From Clonostachys chloroleuca (lineage: Eukaryota > Ascomycota > Sordariomycetes > Hypocreales > Bionectriaceae): a stretch of DNA of 64,000 nt. Position numbers and translations under genes: made by a program. This document shows, piece by piece, positions 45,664-57,146 of the stretch (its first letter is position 1; every line of letters begins with the position of its first letter). Where the stretch lies: positions 2,046,001 through 2,110,000 of the forward strand of contig JBANAY010000004.1 of NCBI GenBank assembly GCA_037952775.1, in the 5' to 3' direction. The notes beneath the pieces were generated by a model. The model did not search any database and was not told the origin of the DNA. It worked only from the letters and a program-made list of their open reading frames with translations.

Positions 45664-47484
45664 ATGTGGCTCATTGATGCTAAAACGACCCGCCTCGTAC
45701 ACGTCAACGACGTGGCCGACAAGCCGCGGTACGCGATTTTATCGCACACCTGGGGCGATGGCGAGGTGTCATTCCGTGACATGTCGGCTCGCAGCTCCCG
45801 GATTTCGAGGAAGCCACAGCGCAGGCCCGCCTGGTCTAAGATCGAGAACTCGTGCCGCCTGGCCCTGAGCTACAAGTGCGACTACGTCTGGATCGACACC
45901 TGCTGCATCGACAACTCCAGCAGCTCCGAGCTACAGCAGGCCATTAACTCAATGTTCCGGTGGTACGAGCGCGCGGAGATCTGCTTTGTCCACCTCGCGG
46001 ATGTTTCCGTCGACAAGGACCACAACAGGCTCAAGTCGGCGTTTCGTGACTCTCGCTGGTTCAAGAGGGGGTGGACTCTTCAGGAACTGCTGGCCCCTTC
46101 GACTCTGGTGTTCTACGACAAGACGTGGAGTGTTATCGGCGCCAAGGATGACGCTGATCTCCGAGGGTCTATCTCGGAGGTGACAGGGATTGATGAATAT
46201 TATCTTAATCCAGCGAACAGGATCGTGTTCAGCAGCGTCCATCAATGGCTCTCTCGTGCAAGTGTCGCGGAGAGGCTGTCTTGGGCGGCTGGGAGGGAGA
46301 CAACCCGGGCTGAAGACATGGCGTACTGCCTGCTCGGTATATTCGACATCAACATGCCCATGCTATATGGAGAAGGTATCAAGGCATTCAAAAGACTCCA
46401 GGAAGAAATCATGAAAGTCGACGATGACTGCTCGCTCCTCTGCTGGGGCTACGACATGGCACAAGAAGCGCTGACAATTTTCGAGGATGAATCGTCAATC
46501 CTGGCTCCTCACCCAAAGTATTTCAAGAACTGTCGCGGAATCAAACCCTGTACTCTTCCAGGATACATGATGCCTTCTTTCTCTCTTAATCAAAGAGGAT
46601 TGAAAATCAAAGCACCTATCCTCGACGACATCACACATGCCCACCTCTCCTACGTAGTATTGGGCTGTGGCATCATCCCTGAAACTGAGAGAGGTAACGA
46701 CCAAGGCAAAGCGGGTTCGAGACTATTCGTCTCTCTTCCACTTGTCTCCAACGGGGCCTGTAAGAGTAGAGCGGGCGATGTAGAGACCCAACAAGGAGAG
46801 TATCATCGACCTACTTGGTGCAGGCCGACATTGGTCTCCATGAAATTTTTGAAAAAGGCCAAATTAAAGGAGCTTCTCATACGAAGAGCTGCTTCCAAAT
46901 CGGCTGTTACGATACGGAGATGCCCATTCCGCCTCCTGTTCCAAAATTCGCCACTGTTCAAGACCGAACATGTAGTGGCCATTTACCCACCCCAGCCCAT
47001 ACCTGGCGCTCTGGCCTCACTCGGCAGAAAAGCAATACACAAAACAGGTTTCTGGGACGACTCTGACAAAAGAAACCCCCTTTCGGACAGTTATGTGCGG
47101 AAGATACGTTCTGACACCAGTAGTTCAGAAGGCGACGATCCGGACAACCAGTTACTCAGTGACGTGCAAGTCATGATTCATCTGAAATTTTCAGCCAGCG
47201 AGATGTTTCTTGTCACTGTAGAGTTGGGAGACTCGATTGGGCACAGAATCTTCAGATGCCGCTTGTATCAGTGTGCCAAGCAGTTAGGATTCGAAGACTT
47301 GCATGCACTATCAATATCCCAGGACTATGACCAGCTCCGGATATTAGGGTGTGACCACATGGGTGGTTACTTCAGTTTCAAGATGAATGACGAGTCAAGC
47401 GTGGCGGTTGAAGCTATGTATACTAGTATGAGCGATATTGATAGGGTGATAATTGGGGTTCATGAGAAAGGGGTTACTTCATGA
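45664..47484 (+). CDS. HET-domain (heterokaryon incompatibility) protein
   Basis: Single exon, 606 residues. The N-terminal half carries the HET domain in the HET-E/HET-D style: MWLIDAKTTRLV, YAILSHTWGDGEVSF, DYVWIDTCCIDNSSS, RWYERAEICFVHLADV, WFKRGWTLQELLAP and AEDMAYCLLGIFDINMPMLYGEG are all present. HET-domain proteins trigger growth arrest or cell death when unlike strains fuse. The C-terminal about 350 residues have no NACHT, WD40 or ankyrin motif that I can see, so it is a HET-only form with its own C-terminal region. It is intact, without introns, and stands at the edge of the AT-rich accessory stretch, as expected for a fast-evolving allorecognition-type gene. Whether it functions in incompatibility is not shown by sequence. 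Confidence 0.9.
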   Translation: MWLIDAKTTRLVHVNDVADKPRYAILSHTWGDGEVSFRDMSARSSRISRKPQRRPAWSKIENSCRLALSYKCDYVWIDTCCIDNSSSSELQQAINSMFRWYERAEICFVHLADVSVDKDHNRLKSAFRDSRWFKRGWTLQELLAPSTLVFYDKTWSVIGAKDDADLRGSISEVTGIDEYYLNPANRIVFSSVHQWLSRASVAERLSWAAGRETTRAEDMAYCLLGIFDINMPMLYGEGIKAFKRLQEEIMKVDDDCSLLCWGYDMAQEALTIFEDESSILAPHPKYFKNCRGIKPCTLPGYMMPSFSLNQRGLKIKAPILDDITHAHLSYVVLGCGIIPETERGNDQGKAGSRLFVSLPLVSNGACKSRAGDVETQQGEYHRPTWCRPTLVSMKFLKKAKLKELLIRRAASKSAVTIRRCPFRLLFQNSPLFKTEHVVAIYPPQPIPGALASLGRKAIHKTGFWDDSDKRNPLSDSYVRKIRSDTSSSEGDDPDNQLLSDVQVMIHLKFSASEMFLVTVELGDSIGHRIFRCRLYQCAKQLGFEDLHALSISQDYDQLRILGCDHMGGYFSFKMNDESSVAVEAMYTSMSDIDRVIIGVHEKGVTS

Positions 47485-47815
47485 GTTGTATACTGATAGG
47501 TTAATGAAAATTGATACCAAATTGAATTAAACCAAGCCTATCGAAGGACTTTTCCTCGTATAGTGCTGAGCGATTCAGTGCTATTTTCGAGGCTAGGAAA
47601 TAAGGAACCAAAGCAACAGTAATAATCTGGGTTAAAAAAAAATCAAATTGAATAATTTCCAAACACCGACAATTTCCTTCGAAGAGATCGATCTATCTAT
47701 CTATGGTGCCCGCTAAAGGAACACTTCTAAGTATCTATATCTATTTCTATGATGCAGGATGTTCTAACGCCATCTCGAGTTCTCTAATAGAAAGGAAAAA
47801 GAAAAATCTACGGTT
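47485..47815. other. Short spacer between convergent genes
   Basis: 331 bp, AT-rich, with a TCTATCTATCTATC run near 47691. Shared 3' flanks. Nothing else seen. Confidence 0.5.
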
Positions 47816-49018
47816 CTATGCCCATCCAATTCTAAACAAACGATAACCGCTTTCGTCGCCTCGCCCAATGCCATTACTCTTTTCTAGTCGCTCAGCATGC
47901 AGAATCGTAAGTCGTCGTCCATCCTTGCCCGCCGGCCTGTCTATCGCGTTGAACGCAGCCTCGACCGTCTCGCTCACGCCTTCGAACCGCCCATTCTGCC
48001 GGACGGTCGCGACAAGCCACAGGGTACCATCGGGCCCAAGAATCTCGGTGCTGCAGTCTCAAGCCACGCAGCGTGCTCGGGTGCATACACCACATCTGTG
48101 GCAATCAACATGTCGGCGGGGGCATCGAGAGGATGTTCCAGGTTGGGAGATGCCCAGTCAAGTAGGGCGGCCTCGATCCGGGTCTCGTCCAGGCGGGGAA
48201 AGTTGGTTTTGATGTTGGAGCGGAGGTTTTCCAGTACAGCCGGATGGTAGTCAGTCGCAATCACAGTCGGGTCCGAAATTCCCAGGTGTGGTAGGAGTTT
48301 GGCCATGACGAGGCCGACCAGACCTGTGCCGGCACCCAGCTCAATGATCCGCGGGGAGGGGCTGAGCGAGGACGTGGTAAGGCCAAAGCGAGCAGGTTCC
48401 TGGCAGAGGAGTTTAGAGACGACAATGGATGCGCCCCAGCTCTGAAGTCCAACGTCGTCAGGTTGCGACGAGTCCATTCCAGCAAGCCCATCGTTGAGTC
48501 GAATATCAACAGTGACGGGGCCGTGTGAGTCATCCTTGGTCACGGGAAACGAGAACTCGCGCGTAATCAGCGAGCTCTTCCTGCATTTGCTGGTCCTGGT
48601 CCGCGGTGCTGGCGAAGAAAGATTCGAGAACCCACGAGGCCTGGTCGATGGCGCGCTGCCGTGAGTCCTCAGAGGTGAAGCATTCGAGCATCTCTGAACG
48701 GGCGATGAAGCCCGTCAGCCATCGCTCGGCGTGACTGCGCTCAAAGTTGTCGGCGCGCAGAGCAGCCAGCCTGTCCTCACGGTCGTCATCCTCGTCGCCT
48801 TCTGTTGCTGAGACGTAGCCAGAGTCGACGAGCGTGTCGGCAACCGACAGAGCCTTCCTGTGGCTGTCGCTGGCGTCGTCAAAGGGGAATGCGAAGGGGC
48901 AGTACAGGGCAGAGAGGCCCTGGAGCGCTGAAAAGACCTGCTCTTCAGTGCTGCTTTCGAGCGTCCGCAGGGGTGGCAGGCTGCTCGTTGGAGGCAGCGG
49001 GGACCCCACAGGTCTCAT
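47816..49018 (-). CDS. SAM-dependent methyltransferase, Rrg1 / METTL21-like (two apparent frameshifts)
   Basis: Class I (seven-strand) protein methyltransferase of the fungal Rrg1-like group. Visible: N-terminal region (MRPVGSPLPPTSSLPPL ... ALQGLSALYCPF), acidic insert, then a Rossmann fold with motif I IIELGAGTGLVGLV, ATDYHPAVLENLRSN, LLDWASP and LIATDVVYAPEHA. The frame changes at the CGCGCG at 48558-48563 (between ADYAR and EFSFPVTKDD), and again at 48060/48061 after DVVYAPEHAAWL. The last part (STEILGPDGTLWLVATVR ... GIGRGDESGYRLFRIGW) is plainly coding in the third frame. Repaired, it is about 401 residues. I chose ATG 49018 because homologues start near that motif; ATG 49198 is in frame upstream. 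Target unknown. Confidence 0.85.
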
Positions 49019-50054
49019 CTGGGGGACAAATGAAGATGGACAACTGAAGACCTGTCTCAACCGCCAACGCTGGATACGAAGATCCCTCTCGAGAGACGAT
49101 GAGCTGTGGAGCCCTAGTCGATAGACGTCGAGGCGAAGAGCGGGAGGGAGGCGGAGAGGTGGGAGAAAAACTCGCAATCGGTGGGCACTTGCACACAAAT
49201 TTTGTGCGCGCTCGTCCTACGCCGGCCGCCTTTTCTAGGTACAGAAGAGTCTTGCTCACCTTCCCGCCGGCAACTAGCGCAGCAACGGCCAGGCGATAAG
49301 AGTCAGTGCCCACCGATCAGAATTTTGCGTGCTGTGTTGCTAACTAATTCTCCCCCTAGCCCCAGGGGCAAAGTAAGGAACTGGCCTAGCCTATCTCTCG
49401 GTCTCTAGCTAGCGTGTGGACCGGCCACGTGGGTCATCAAAGATTTCCGTTGGGCCTTATCGTGCCAAATGAATCTTTCCCAAAGTGGTCATGTTTCGAA
49501 GTCATCACCAGTTCTGAACAGGTTGGCAAGTTACTTGTCAACTCCTCTCAAAAACAGCACCGGCATGTGAAACCCAGAAAGTAGAACCATGTTTTGTCTG
49601 ATGAAAATGAAACTTAACTTTCATCATTTTTGTTGCCTATCCTTCTGTACCACATGTACTTTTGGCTCAAGCAACTTTGCCTCCACTCAGTAAGCTGACT
49701 CTCCTAACTGCGCAAGCCCCATTGCCAGCTACAACCTGCCTCGAAGTATTATTTGGCTATCGCCAAAACACTTTATTTCTTCGACTCATGTCAAGTGTCA
49801 TAAAAAAGTTAAAATCTTGCCCTTTTAAACGATGGGCGGGTTTAGGAAAGGATGGATGAAGAATCGCATTGACTAGCTGCAACCATAAAGTTACCTCAAG
49901 GCCATGACTCATTCACCGGAAATTCTACATGTTGAAATTTAACACTTCAAATTTCTTTATCCAATTTGTGAGCTGAGAGGTGTGATGACTGCGAAGTATA
50001 GCGGCAGAGGCCCATTAATTGAGACTTGTTACCGGCTCAACAACGCCGTCAAAT
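49019..50054. other. Intergenic between two minus-strand genes
   Basis: Promoter of the methyltransferase gene and 3' flank of the DJ-1/PfpI gene. If the upstream ATG at 49198 is used, coding starts within it. Otherwise nothing recognised. Confidence 0.5.
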
Positions 50055-50884
50055 TTAAACGGGCCCAACAACATCTCTGTAGTCAATATCACGAGCTGGC
50101 CAGGCGCCCATCTTGGTGATCATGCCGACCAGAGAGCCCTCCTCACCAGTCTGGTGCTTGCCCCAGATCTCCTGAGCAAATGCCGCCAGCATGTCAGTTC
50201 CGTTGAGGAGCGCACCACTCGTCCACAGCTTGCCATCGCTGACATAGCGCTTCTCAACCCAGTTTGTCTTGGGGTTCTGCTGTCGGAGAAGCGGCAGCAG
50301 GAACCGAGGCCCGGTGGCTGTCTTGCCGTCAAGGAGGCCAGCCAGACGTGGCACCTCAACGCCGCCACAGATGGTCAAGAATGCGGTGCACTCTCCCCAA
50401 GCCTTGCGGACGTATTCCAGTTCGACTTCGCTGGGTTGATAACCAATGGTATGGGCACCGATGAGGACAATGTCCAGAGGAGGCGCGCTTTCGAAGGAGT
50501 CCTACATATAACGGTCAGTTTGTCCCAAAGTTGTCCATGTCGGAAGTTAGATAGAGGCTACGTACGGTTGGCTCAAGTCTGATTCCAGCAGTAAGCTTCA
50601 TAGGCTTCGCTGGGCCAGATTCAGAGACCCAGTGGAAACAAAAGTCAATGGCCTGGGTCTTGATCTTGGGCGAGATTATTTCATCAGGGAGCTCGTTGGC
50701 AAATACTTTGCCGAGCCCGCTGAAGAAGTCGATAGGTGCAACATCGAGGATCTCAGTGACTCTGCATGAGAGTGGTGTTAGTTGAGTGTATACTTTGAAG
50801 ATGTTCCGTTACATACCCGTTCATCAAAATGACACCGACGTGCACGGGTCGCTGAGGGTTAGAGAGATTCAATGGGGCAGACAT
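50055..50884 (-). CDS. DJ-1/PfpI family protein (class I glutamine amidotransferase-like), three exons
   Basis: Exons 50884-50817, 50761-50566 and 50501-50055; introns of 55 and 64 nt; 236 residues. Begins MSAPLNLSNPQRPVHVGVIL, with the first beta strand and MNGVTEILDVAPIDFF typical of the fold. LDIVLIGAHTIGY and the nucleophile elbow FLTICGGVEVPRLAGLL, with the expected Cys, are present, followed by the HIS-poor LWTSGALLNGTDMLAAF, which resembles the conserved region in isonitrile hydratase/DJ-1 relatives. Members include isonitrile hydratases, glyoxalases and chaperones; the substrate here is unknown. It lies 435 bp downstream of the membrane-anchored multicopper oxidase on the same strand; a shared role is possible but unproven. 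Confidence 0.88.
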
Positions 50885-51319
50885 TGTGGGTAGTTCAAAG
50901 GTTGCAATTGAAAGTACTTGAGTAGAGCTTCTTGATTGTTTGCTTAGATGTAGTTTCGAGCAATAGAAACCATTTTACAGGACCCTTCTTATAAGAGTTG
51001 AGTTCGAGGGCTGCCGAGACATCCCGGCAATAGTCGGTGGAACTGTCTCCCGGTAGGAGGCACTTGCGAAAGGGTGGTGCCATCCATCACGAACCCGACA
51101 CACTTCGGCCGGCAATGGCTTAAACGAGCGGTGGGTAGTCTCAACTTATCACTGCACAGCCGACAATATTCGGCTTGGAATGAATTATTTGGGTAAATTT
51201 CCAGTTCCGACTATGAACCTGCTGCCGTATGTCGACTTTCTTAGTTGGGTAGTTGCTCTAGAGACTCACTACATTTTTGCCTGATGAAAATGAAAAACGG
51301 AGAAACAAGCACATAACTC
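50885..51319. other. Promoter of the DJ-1/PfpI gene
   Basis: 435 bp between two minus-strand genes. No element recognised. Confidence 0.45.
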
Positions 51320-53803
51320 TTAAGCTTCGACCCCATAACAAAATCTTTGATTTAATGACTGAAACTCTTCCGACTTTTCATCCAGGGATTTGAGCGAGTT
51401 GCTCAGCTCCTCCAATCGGTGCGCGATAGTGACGAACATGCCCTCTTAAAATTACAGACTATTAGCACTATTTACATCCGAGAAAGAGCGGACTGGAGGG
51501 GATCGGTGTGAGTTCGGAGGAACAAACCTTCGGCATGCCAGAGAATATGGCAATGGAACGGCCAGACGCCAGGATTGTCAGCCAGAATCCGAAGAACAAC
51601 GTGGGAGTGGCCGTGTATAGTAATAGTGTCTCTCCTTAAAGGGTTTTCATAACTCCAGGTCGTCGTCCCACTCCCGAATTTTCCAGGACCTTCCCCAACT
51701 ACTTGAAAATTCTGCCCTGGAACACAGGATAAATATCAGTCTTTGTGGACTACTGAGGAGTGAGGAGTTATGAATGAGGAGTTAATATGTTACCACTATC
51801 TACGTTGTGAGTCTATGTCAAAAGCGAGTATTTTTCGGGGTGATAGCTTACTGCAAATGAAACGGATGCATCATCATAGACCCGGAGTTCATCACTATTT
51901 GGGCGGCTTTTTCCGAATCCCTTGAGACCAGGACTAACTGATTCTTCCCAAAGTCCCATTTCGGAGACTGGGCATTGAGGTTTTGATTTGAAAAATCCTG
52001 CTCAGGGACTTTCCATATAGTTGCGTTGCCTTCCAGCGGCGAGAAATATGTCTGGGGCCGAAGTTAGATTTGATGATGCGTAATAACCAAGAAGCAGGGT
52101 TTAACAATATGAAGATCATACACCGTTGACAGATGTGCGTACAACACCATTTTCACTCTTGCGCTGAAACGTAAAGTAGTGATAATTCCTTTCATCAACA
52201 TCGTATGCATTGCGCTTTCTCATCGGTTTAGGGAGATCGAACGGTAGGTCTCGACAGCTGAGGATCCAAGGCTCGTTGGCGATTTCCTCAATGACAGGGG
52301 CCTCAAGATCCCAAGGTGACCCGATTGGGGTTACCCTTGAGTCTACACCGCTGTACGACATGATGCCTGTGGCCTCGAAGTTAAAGGGGGCCAGGTTCGT
52401 TCTCCCAAGTGCGGGAAGGGTGAAGCAAGAAGTATCGGCGGTTGCACGTATCCGATAATTCCCTGCTGTTTGATTAGCAACCATGACGACTGAATAGCGC
52501 TGACCAGGGTTGACGAAAACCCTTGTTGATGGGATAGGCTCAACCTCAACTCCATCGATCTCTATTATCTCCAAGGTATGGTTGTCAATTGAAAACCAAA
52601 AGGGGGTTGCGGTGCTATGGCTTATTAGCCTGAATCGAATTCGTTCCCCGGCTTTGACCCAAGTGCGAAAAATAGAACCAGCCTTGCAATTTTTAGGTTG
52701 CTCTCTTGTGATATTGTTAAACCTCAGAGCCGGGGAAGAAGAACAGTCTGAAATGTGCATTCCATTGAGAAGCAGATTATCAGGAGGGGGCACCATCCCG
52801 AACATTGTACCCCAGGATGGATTAGAACTTAGATAGTCGGAAGCAATCTACGATCCCGTTAATTATGTGTGAATTAGGTATTATAAATGCGCCTTGGTAT
52901 GACTTACCAGTTCAGCATTTTGATGAAACAGGTCTCCGAACATCATGATCTTCTCGTCACCTACTGATGGAACCTTTTCATCGGGATCATGAATGATCTG
53001 AAAGCGCTTAGTCCACATGATCATATATGTATCAAGCCAAAAACAAAATAAAGCAACTTGATATTCGGTCTTACCAATGGCCCATAGAGCCCGTCTGTGT
53101 ACTGAGCTGAGACATGGGAATGATACCAGAATGTACCTCGCTGCCCCGTCACATTGAATCGATACGTGAAGTTACTGCCAGGAGGGATTCCGCACTGAGA
53201 AATACCGTAGGCGCCGTCCATCCAGCTAGTATTTCTCTGGTCAATGCCATGCCAGTGTACAGTCGTACTTGCATCGGGCATGAAGTTGTTGACAGTAATG
53301 CGGAGCACATCTCCTGTGTTGGCCTCGATGAGCGGCCCTGGCGACTGGCCATTCACGAGAATCATGGGTTTTTCAAACCCATCTGGGGCATAGTTCTCGC
53401 GTGTGAGATTGAGCACGTATTCGCGAGTGGTGGGTTCACTAGAAACCACGAAGCCAGTCTGCAGATCCAGCTGCTCGGATTGTGTGGGATTGACCTTTAT
53501 GGCGAAGTCATTTCCTTGAGTCTGGTCCCCGTATCCGTGATAAGCATCATCAAAGATGGTAGATGATCCTGTCTGCTGGCGAAATGTATGTAAAAGCAAG
53601 AAAGCGCTGGGGGTGAGCAACGAGAAAGAGCAGACGATGAGCCATCCTGCCCATCCAATTGATGACTGGCTTTTGTGGCGTGCCTTGATGAAGGGGATAC
53701 TGACATCTCGCTCAAGAAGATCACAGTTCCGTGTTACTGGCTGTTCTTGTTGGCCATGACGCGATTCGTCAAAGCCAAGCGAGGCACGCCTTCTGGCACT
53801 CAT
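51320..53803 (-). CDS. Membrane-anchored multicopper oxidase, seven exons including a 2-nt microexon
   Basis: Exons: 53803-53075, 52997-52908, 52847-52122, 52051-51852, 51795-51794, 51716-51528 and 51444-51320; 686 residues. The N-terminus has about 48 polar residues and then one transmembrane segment ([19 protein letters not shown]), giving a type II anchor instead of a cleaved signal. All copper motifs are present: [23 protein letters not shown] and HCHILWH. The HLHG motif is completed only if a 2-nt TG exon is spliced between introns of 56 and 77 nt. The tenth residue after the type-1 copper Cys is Met ([12 protein letters not shown]), given by the AAG acceptor of the last intron, implying a lower potential than the Phe enzyme at 13.8 kb. 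Related in layout to laccases such as A. nidulans TilA. Expected at the cell surface or in the secretory pathway. Confidence 0.87.
51794..51795 (-). other. Two-nucleotide microexon (TG) in the multicopper oxidase gene
   Basis: Preceded by TAG and followed by GTAACA on the minus strand. It turns ...TTG CA | TG | GG CAG... into Leu-His-Gly-Gln, the invariant HPFHLHG copper motif. The flanking introns (56 and 77 nt) each have a normal size, a branch-like CTCAC or CTGAT and good splice sites. A single 135-nt intron instead gives a frameshift within the motif. Confidence 0.7.
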
Positions 53804-56800
53804 TTCTCTGTGATGTGTTGGATGAAAAAAGGTAAATTTTCGGTTGGCCGAGGGGCCTCCCCACGCTTTTTCACCTGTTTCATGAGAAGGGAGGCTTGGA
53901 AGAAGCAGACAGGCAAGCTGCGTTGAGATCGGGCCATTCTGATATCAGTCGACGCGTAACACATCAATGCGACTTTCCTTTCTAGGCCCGGTAACGCTCT
54001 ATTCAATCAAGTAACACTGAAAGATGTCTTCTCCTAGAGATGTCGACAAAAATGATTCCTTGTGTGGGAGAATGTATTGTAAATTGCGTTCATATGATTG
54101 GGTCTAATTGCGCATTTACAGCCAAGACTGGTGCAAAGGCTCGTTGAGTACTTGCATCCTTCGCCCACGCAAGACTAGCCCGCAGAGCACCAAACACCAC
54201 GACCATGTAATGCAACAGTTCGTGTTACGTATGCCCTTGAACAGCTTGCGACGACGGCAAGGGTGATAAAGTGGAGAGAAGGGGTTATCGAGTCTCATAC
54301 AGCTATATTAGAAACTCCCATTTCCCATTTTCCCATAATGGTTCGTTTTCATCTTTCGTCGTGATCTGTACAATCGTTCCGCCGTGACGGCGATGGCGGT
54401 AGGGAGAGCTCGCCATCATCCCCCTCTGTTTACTGCCCTGGCAATAGCAATACATAGTTGCGTTGAGCCGCACGCAGTTTGCGCTCTCATAGATACCAGG
54501 GGTCAATCCTTCCCAGTAGTGAGCCCTCATACTTGAAGGCTATTTGCGTACGAGGTCAATCGCTTGCCCAAGGGTGCGAACCAAGGTATATCGTGTAGTG
54601 TGACCCGGGACCGTCTGCCTAGAGGCGAAGAAGCGGCAGGAAATCGGGACGTCAATGTTATCGAATTTGACACAATCTTGAGTCGGCGACTTGGCCGAGA
54701 CTTGATTATTCTACAGATCAACGAAACGGAGGAAAGGATTTGGCCTATAATCCTCACCGCCAGACCAAAGTTGCCAACGTTTGTCGCCAACTCTGATCCT
54801 TGGATTCAAGCTTTCCCAAACCTATTTTGTTATGATCTTCCGTGAAATTTATTCCTACATCCCATGTTGAGCAGCTCAATTTTCCCCAACGCCAGGTCGC
54901 ATAACATATCAAAGCCAATCAATTGATGCTCGGCCTTGGACCGATGGTAGGTCCGCCAACGTTCAGAAGAGTCAAACAATAACAGGCGAGAAAAAAAAAG
55001 GAAAACAAATATCCATTAATTACCTTCATACATAAACGGGTAGGGTAGCCGAGTTTACTAGATGTATGGTGGCAGCTAGGTAACGAGGTAATGCAGACAA
55101 TGCAATGGGCTGACTACATACCAAGTCCGACACTCGTGCTAGAGGATTTCTGGTTGGCCAAGTGGCAACAATTGCTAGCAGGTGTCAGCAGGCGCGTGAT
55201 ATATACAATATTAATCGAAGTAGATACGCTGAAAAGAAGCTGTTGGCCAGTGTTTTGCGCTCAAATCACGCTTTCCCAACCTCCCCAGCTGATGGAGCTC
55301 TCACATTAGATTGCTCAAAGGTCTCGGATTGCTCGACAATCCCGCCGTTAAAATTCGTGCCTTTCGATATTTTGTAAGGAGAAACATAAAATTAGTCACA
55401 GTAAGCAGCCATACAACTGCGTCCAGTGTGGTGGCAGCTTGAGCTTCTCATCCAGCGCCTGTGACATTCGAGATGCCTGCACTAACTATTGCTGCTCCAC
55501 ACTACATACGCTGCAATTACGACGCCCTTTGCCATCTTACAAATCACCGATCTGTAAGATTTTAATTCGCAGTATTTGTCAGTAGACTCATGTAGGCAAC
55601 TGGCGGGACAGGTAACTGTACATCTCCCTTGGGGGTGTCGTTAAGGCTCGGTGTATGGAGCCAAACTCCGATCTTGATGAAGACAACAAAATCGCAAGAA
55701 GACTCCGACCTTGGTAACAAGACATTCAAAATGAGAAATCAAGACAAGGTGAAAGGCAGCCACTAAAAGTGATCATTCGTATATTGGACTCGAGTGGCAG
55801 GGCGATTCGGAATCATTACCAAGAACGACAACTCATGCACAGTGAGATTCGTTTCCAGCTCCCCAAGATATCGCTGTTTACGTCGCATGCTGGGCGGCTA
55901 AAAACAAAGCTTCCGAGAAAGGATATTTAATAGTAGAAAGGGCGCAGAGCTGCGTTGGATTCATCTGAAGGGTAAACAGCTGGTGAGGTACTTCGACGCT
56001 GAGGCTGCCTTGTATATTTACTATCCAGTTTTTTTATTGTCAATCTCTACCTACTGATGTATCAAAGTAGAATTCAAAGATGCGGCGACTGTTTCTTTTT
56101 TGCCTAGGTGGAATATAGCTCGCCTGTTGACGAACATACTGGCACCGTCTCTGCATATTGACTCGATCATCACGTCCCACTCCAACCGCGGGGACTGCAC
56201 CACCCCGACCAACACATGTCGCATTAAGCATCCATCATAAGCAATCGGAGAGTTTTGAAATTATCCTTCCTCCGAGAGGCCCGTATACGGCACTTTTGGG
56301 TAACATCTCAGGCCCAACTTGGACACCGAACTGCTTTCCGTTGAATCCGGTGCTTACACCGACACTAACCCTTGCTAAATTATTACTCTTACATACTCAC
56401 GAGGCATATTGGCTGAGTAAATCATTTATCAGAGTTAGTCACTAAGCCAACAAGTTGGCGAAGCTGTTTGGGGATCAGGTGTCCCAGTTCATTGACCTTG
56501 AGACTGGCCAAGAGCTTATCCCCATCAGCACCGAGGACGTGCAAGCTTCCCAGACAGTCGGCCCGCCTATGTAAATCAGCCCCGCGAGTTAATATGTCAA
56601 GATCGTCGATCTAGGGGAGATCCACGTAGTAGGTGTAAGGACATGGGTTCCAAAGGCAGCTGGCTGTCCAGGGGCCCTCATCCCAGATGACAATCCTACC
56701 CTTCACCGTCTTGCTCTACACCTACCCCTTGCTCACCATGGGCTGTGCTCCTACCGAGTCCGGTGATGATAAGGGGCGGGGAAATATGCAGCGGAGGAAG

Positions 56801-57146
56801 GGAGGGTTCTACGCACAGCCGCGGTAGTGTTATCAGTTGAGTAAGGACCAAAGCTCCTCGATAGTGCAACGGTCGACATCATGGCGCTCGGTCACTGGAT
56901 GGATTTATGGGGAGCCCTTTATCAAGCTTGAAGGCATAGAGAGGGTCATAAGAGACCAGTATTATAGAATTTCTACCAGAGAGAATTCTTTGTCTTTAGT
57001 ATACACTTCTCTTCGCCATCAAGGAAAAGGAAGGTAGCATAGACATAAATGACGCCCCGTGGCGGGTTATCGCTAGTATTGAGTGGAATTTCAAAAACAA
57101 AGAAAGCAAAAGGGATATCTCAAACTGATGACGCTCGTAAAACATG
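53804..57146. other. Intergenic, 3.3 kb, no confident gene
   Basis: Holds the promoter of the membrane-anchored oxidase. Weak frames at 54303-54530 (-) and 54564-54845 (+) overlap nothing recognisable. A protein-like fragment at 56446-56574 is listed separately. Otherwise no feature. Confidence 0.45.
56446..56574 (+). pseudogene. Possible terminal-exon relic
   Basis: 43 codons open to a TAA, without ATG; the residues look like genuine protein (FGDQVSQFIDLETGQELI ... TEDVQASQ). It sits in non-coding DNA with no convincing partner exon within 1 kb upstream. Either the last exon of an unrecognised gene or a decayed fragment. Family not recognised. Confidence 0.3.

Noticed and set aside
49019..49198. 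Longer N-terminus of the methyltransferase from ATG 49198
   Set aside because: The added 60 residues are Arg/Leu/Pro-rich and unlike the family; the methionine before RPVGSPLPP is the better start.
51717..51851. A single 135-nt intron in the membrane-anchored oxidase
   Set aside because: It breaks the invariant HLHG motif and shifts the frame, while the microexon model fits exactly.
54303..54845. Overlapping 75-93-codon frames on both strands
   Set aside because: Overlap one another on opposite strands, no recognised motif, no splice support.
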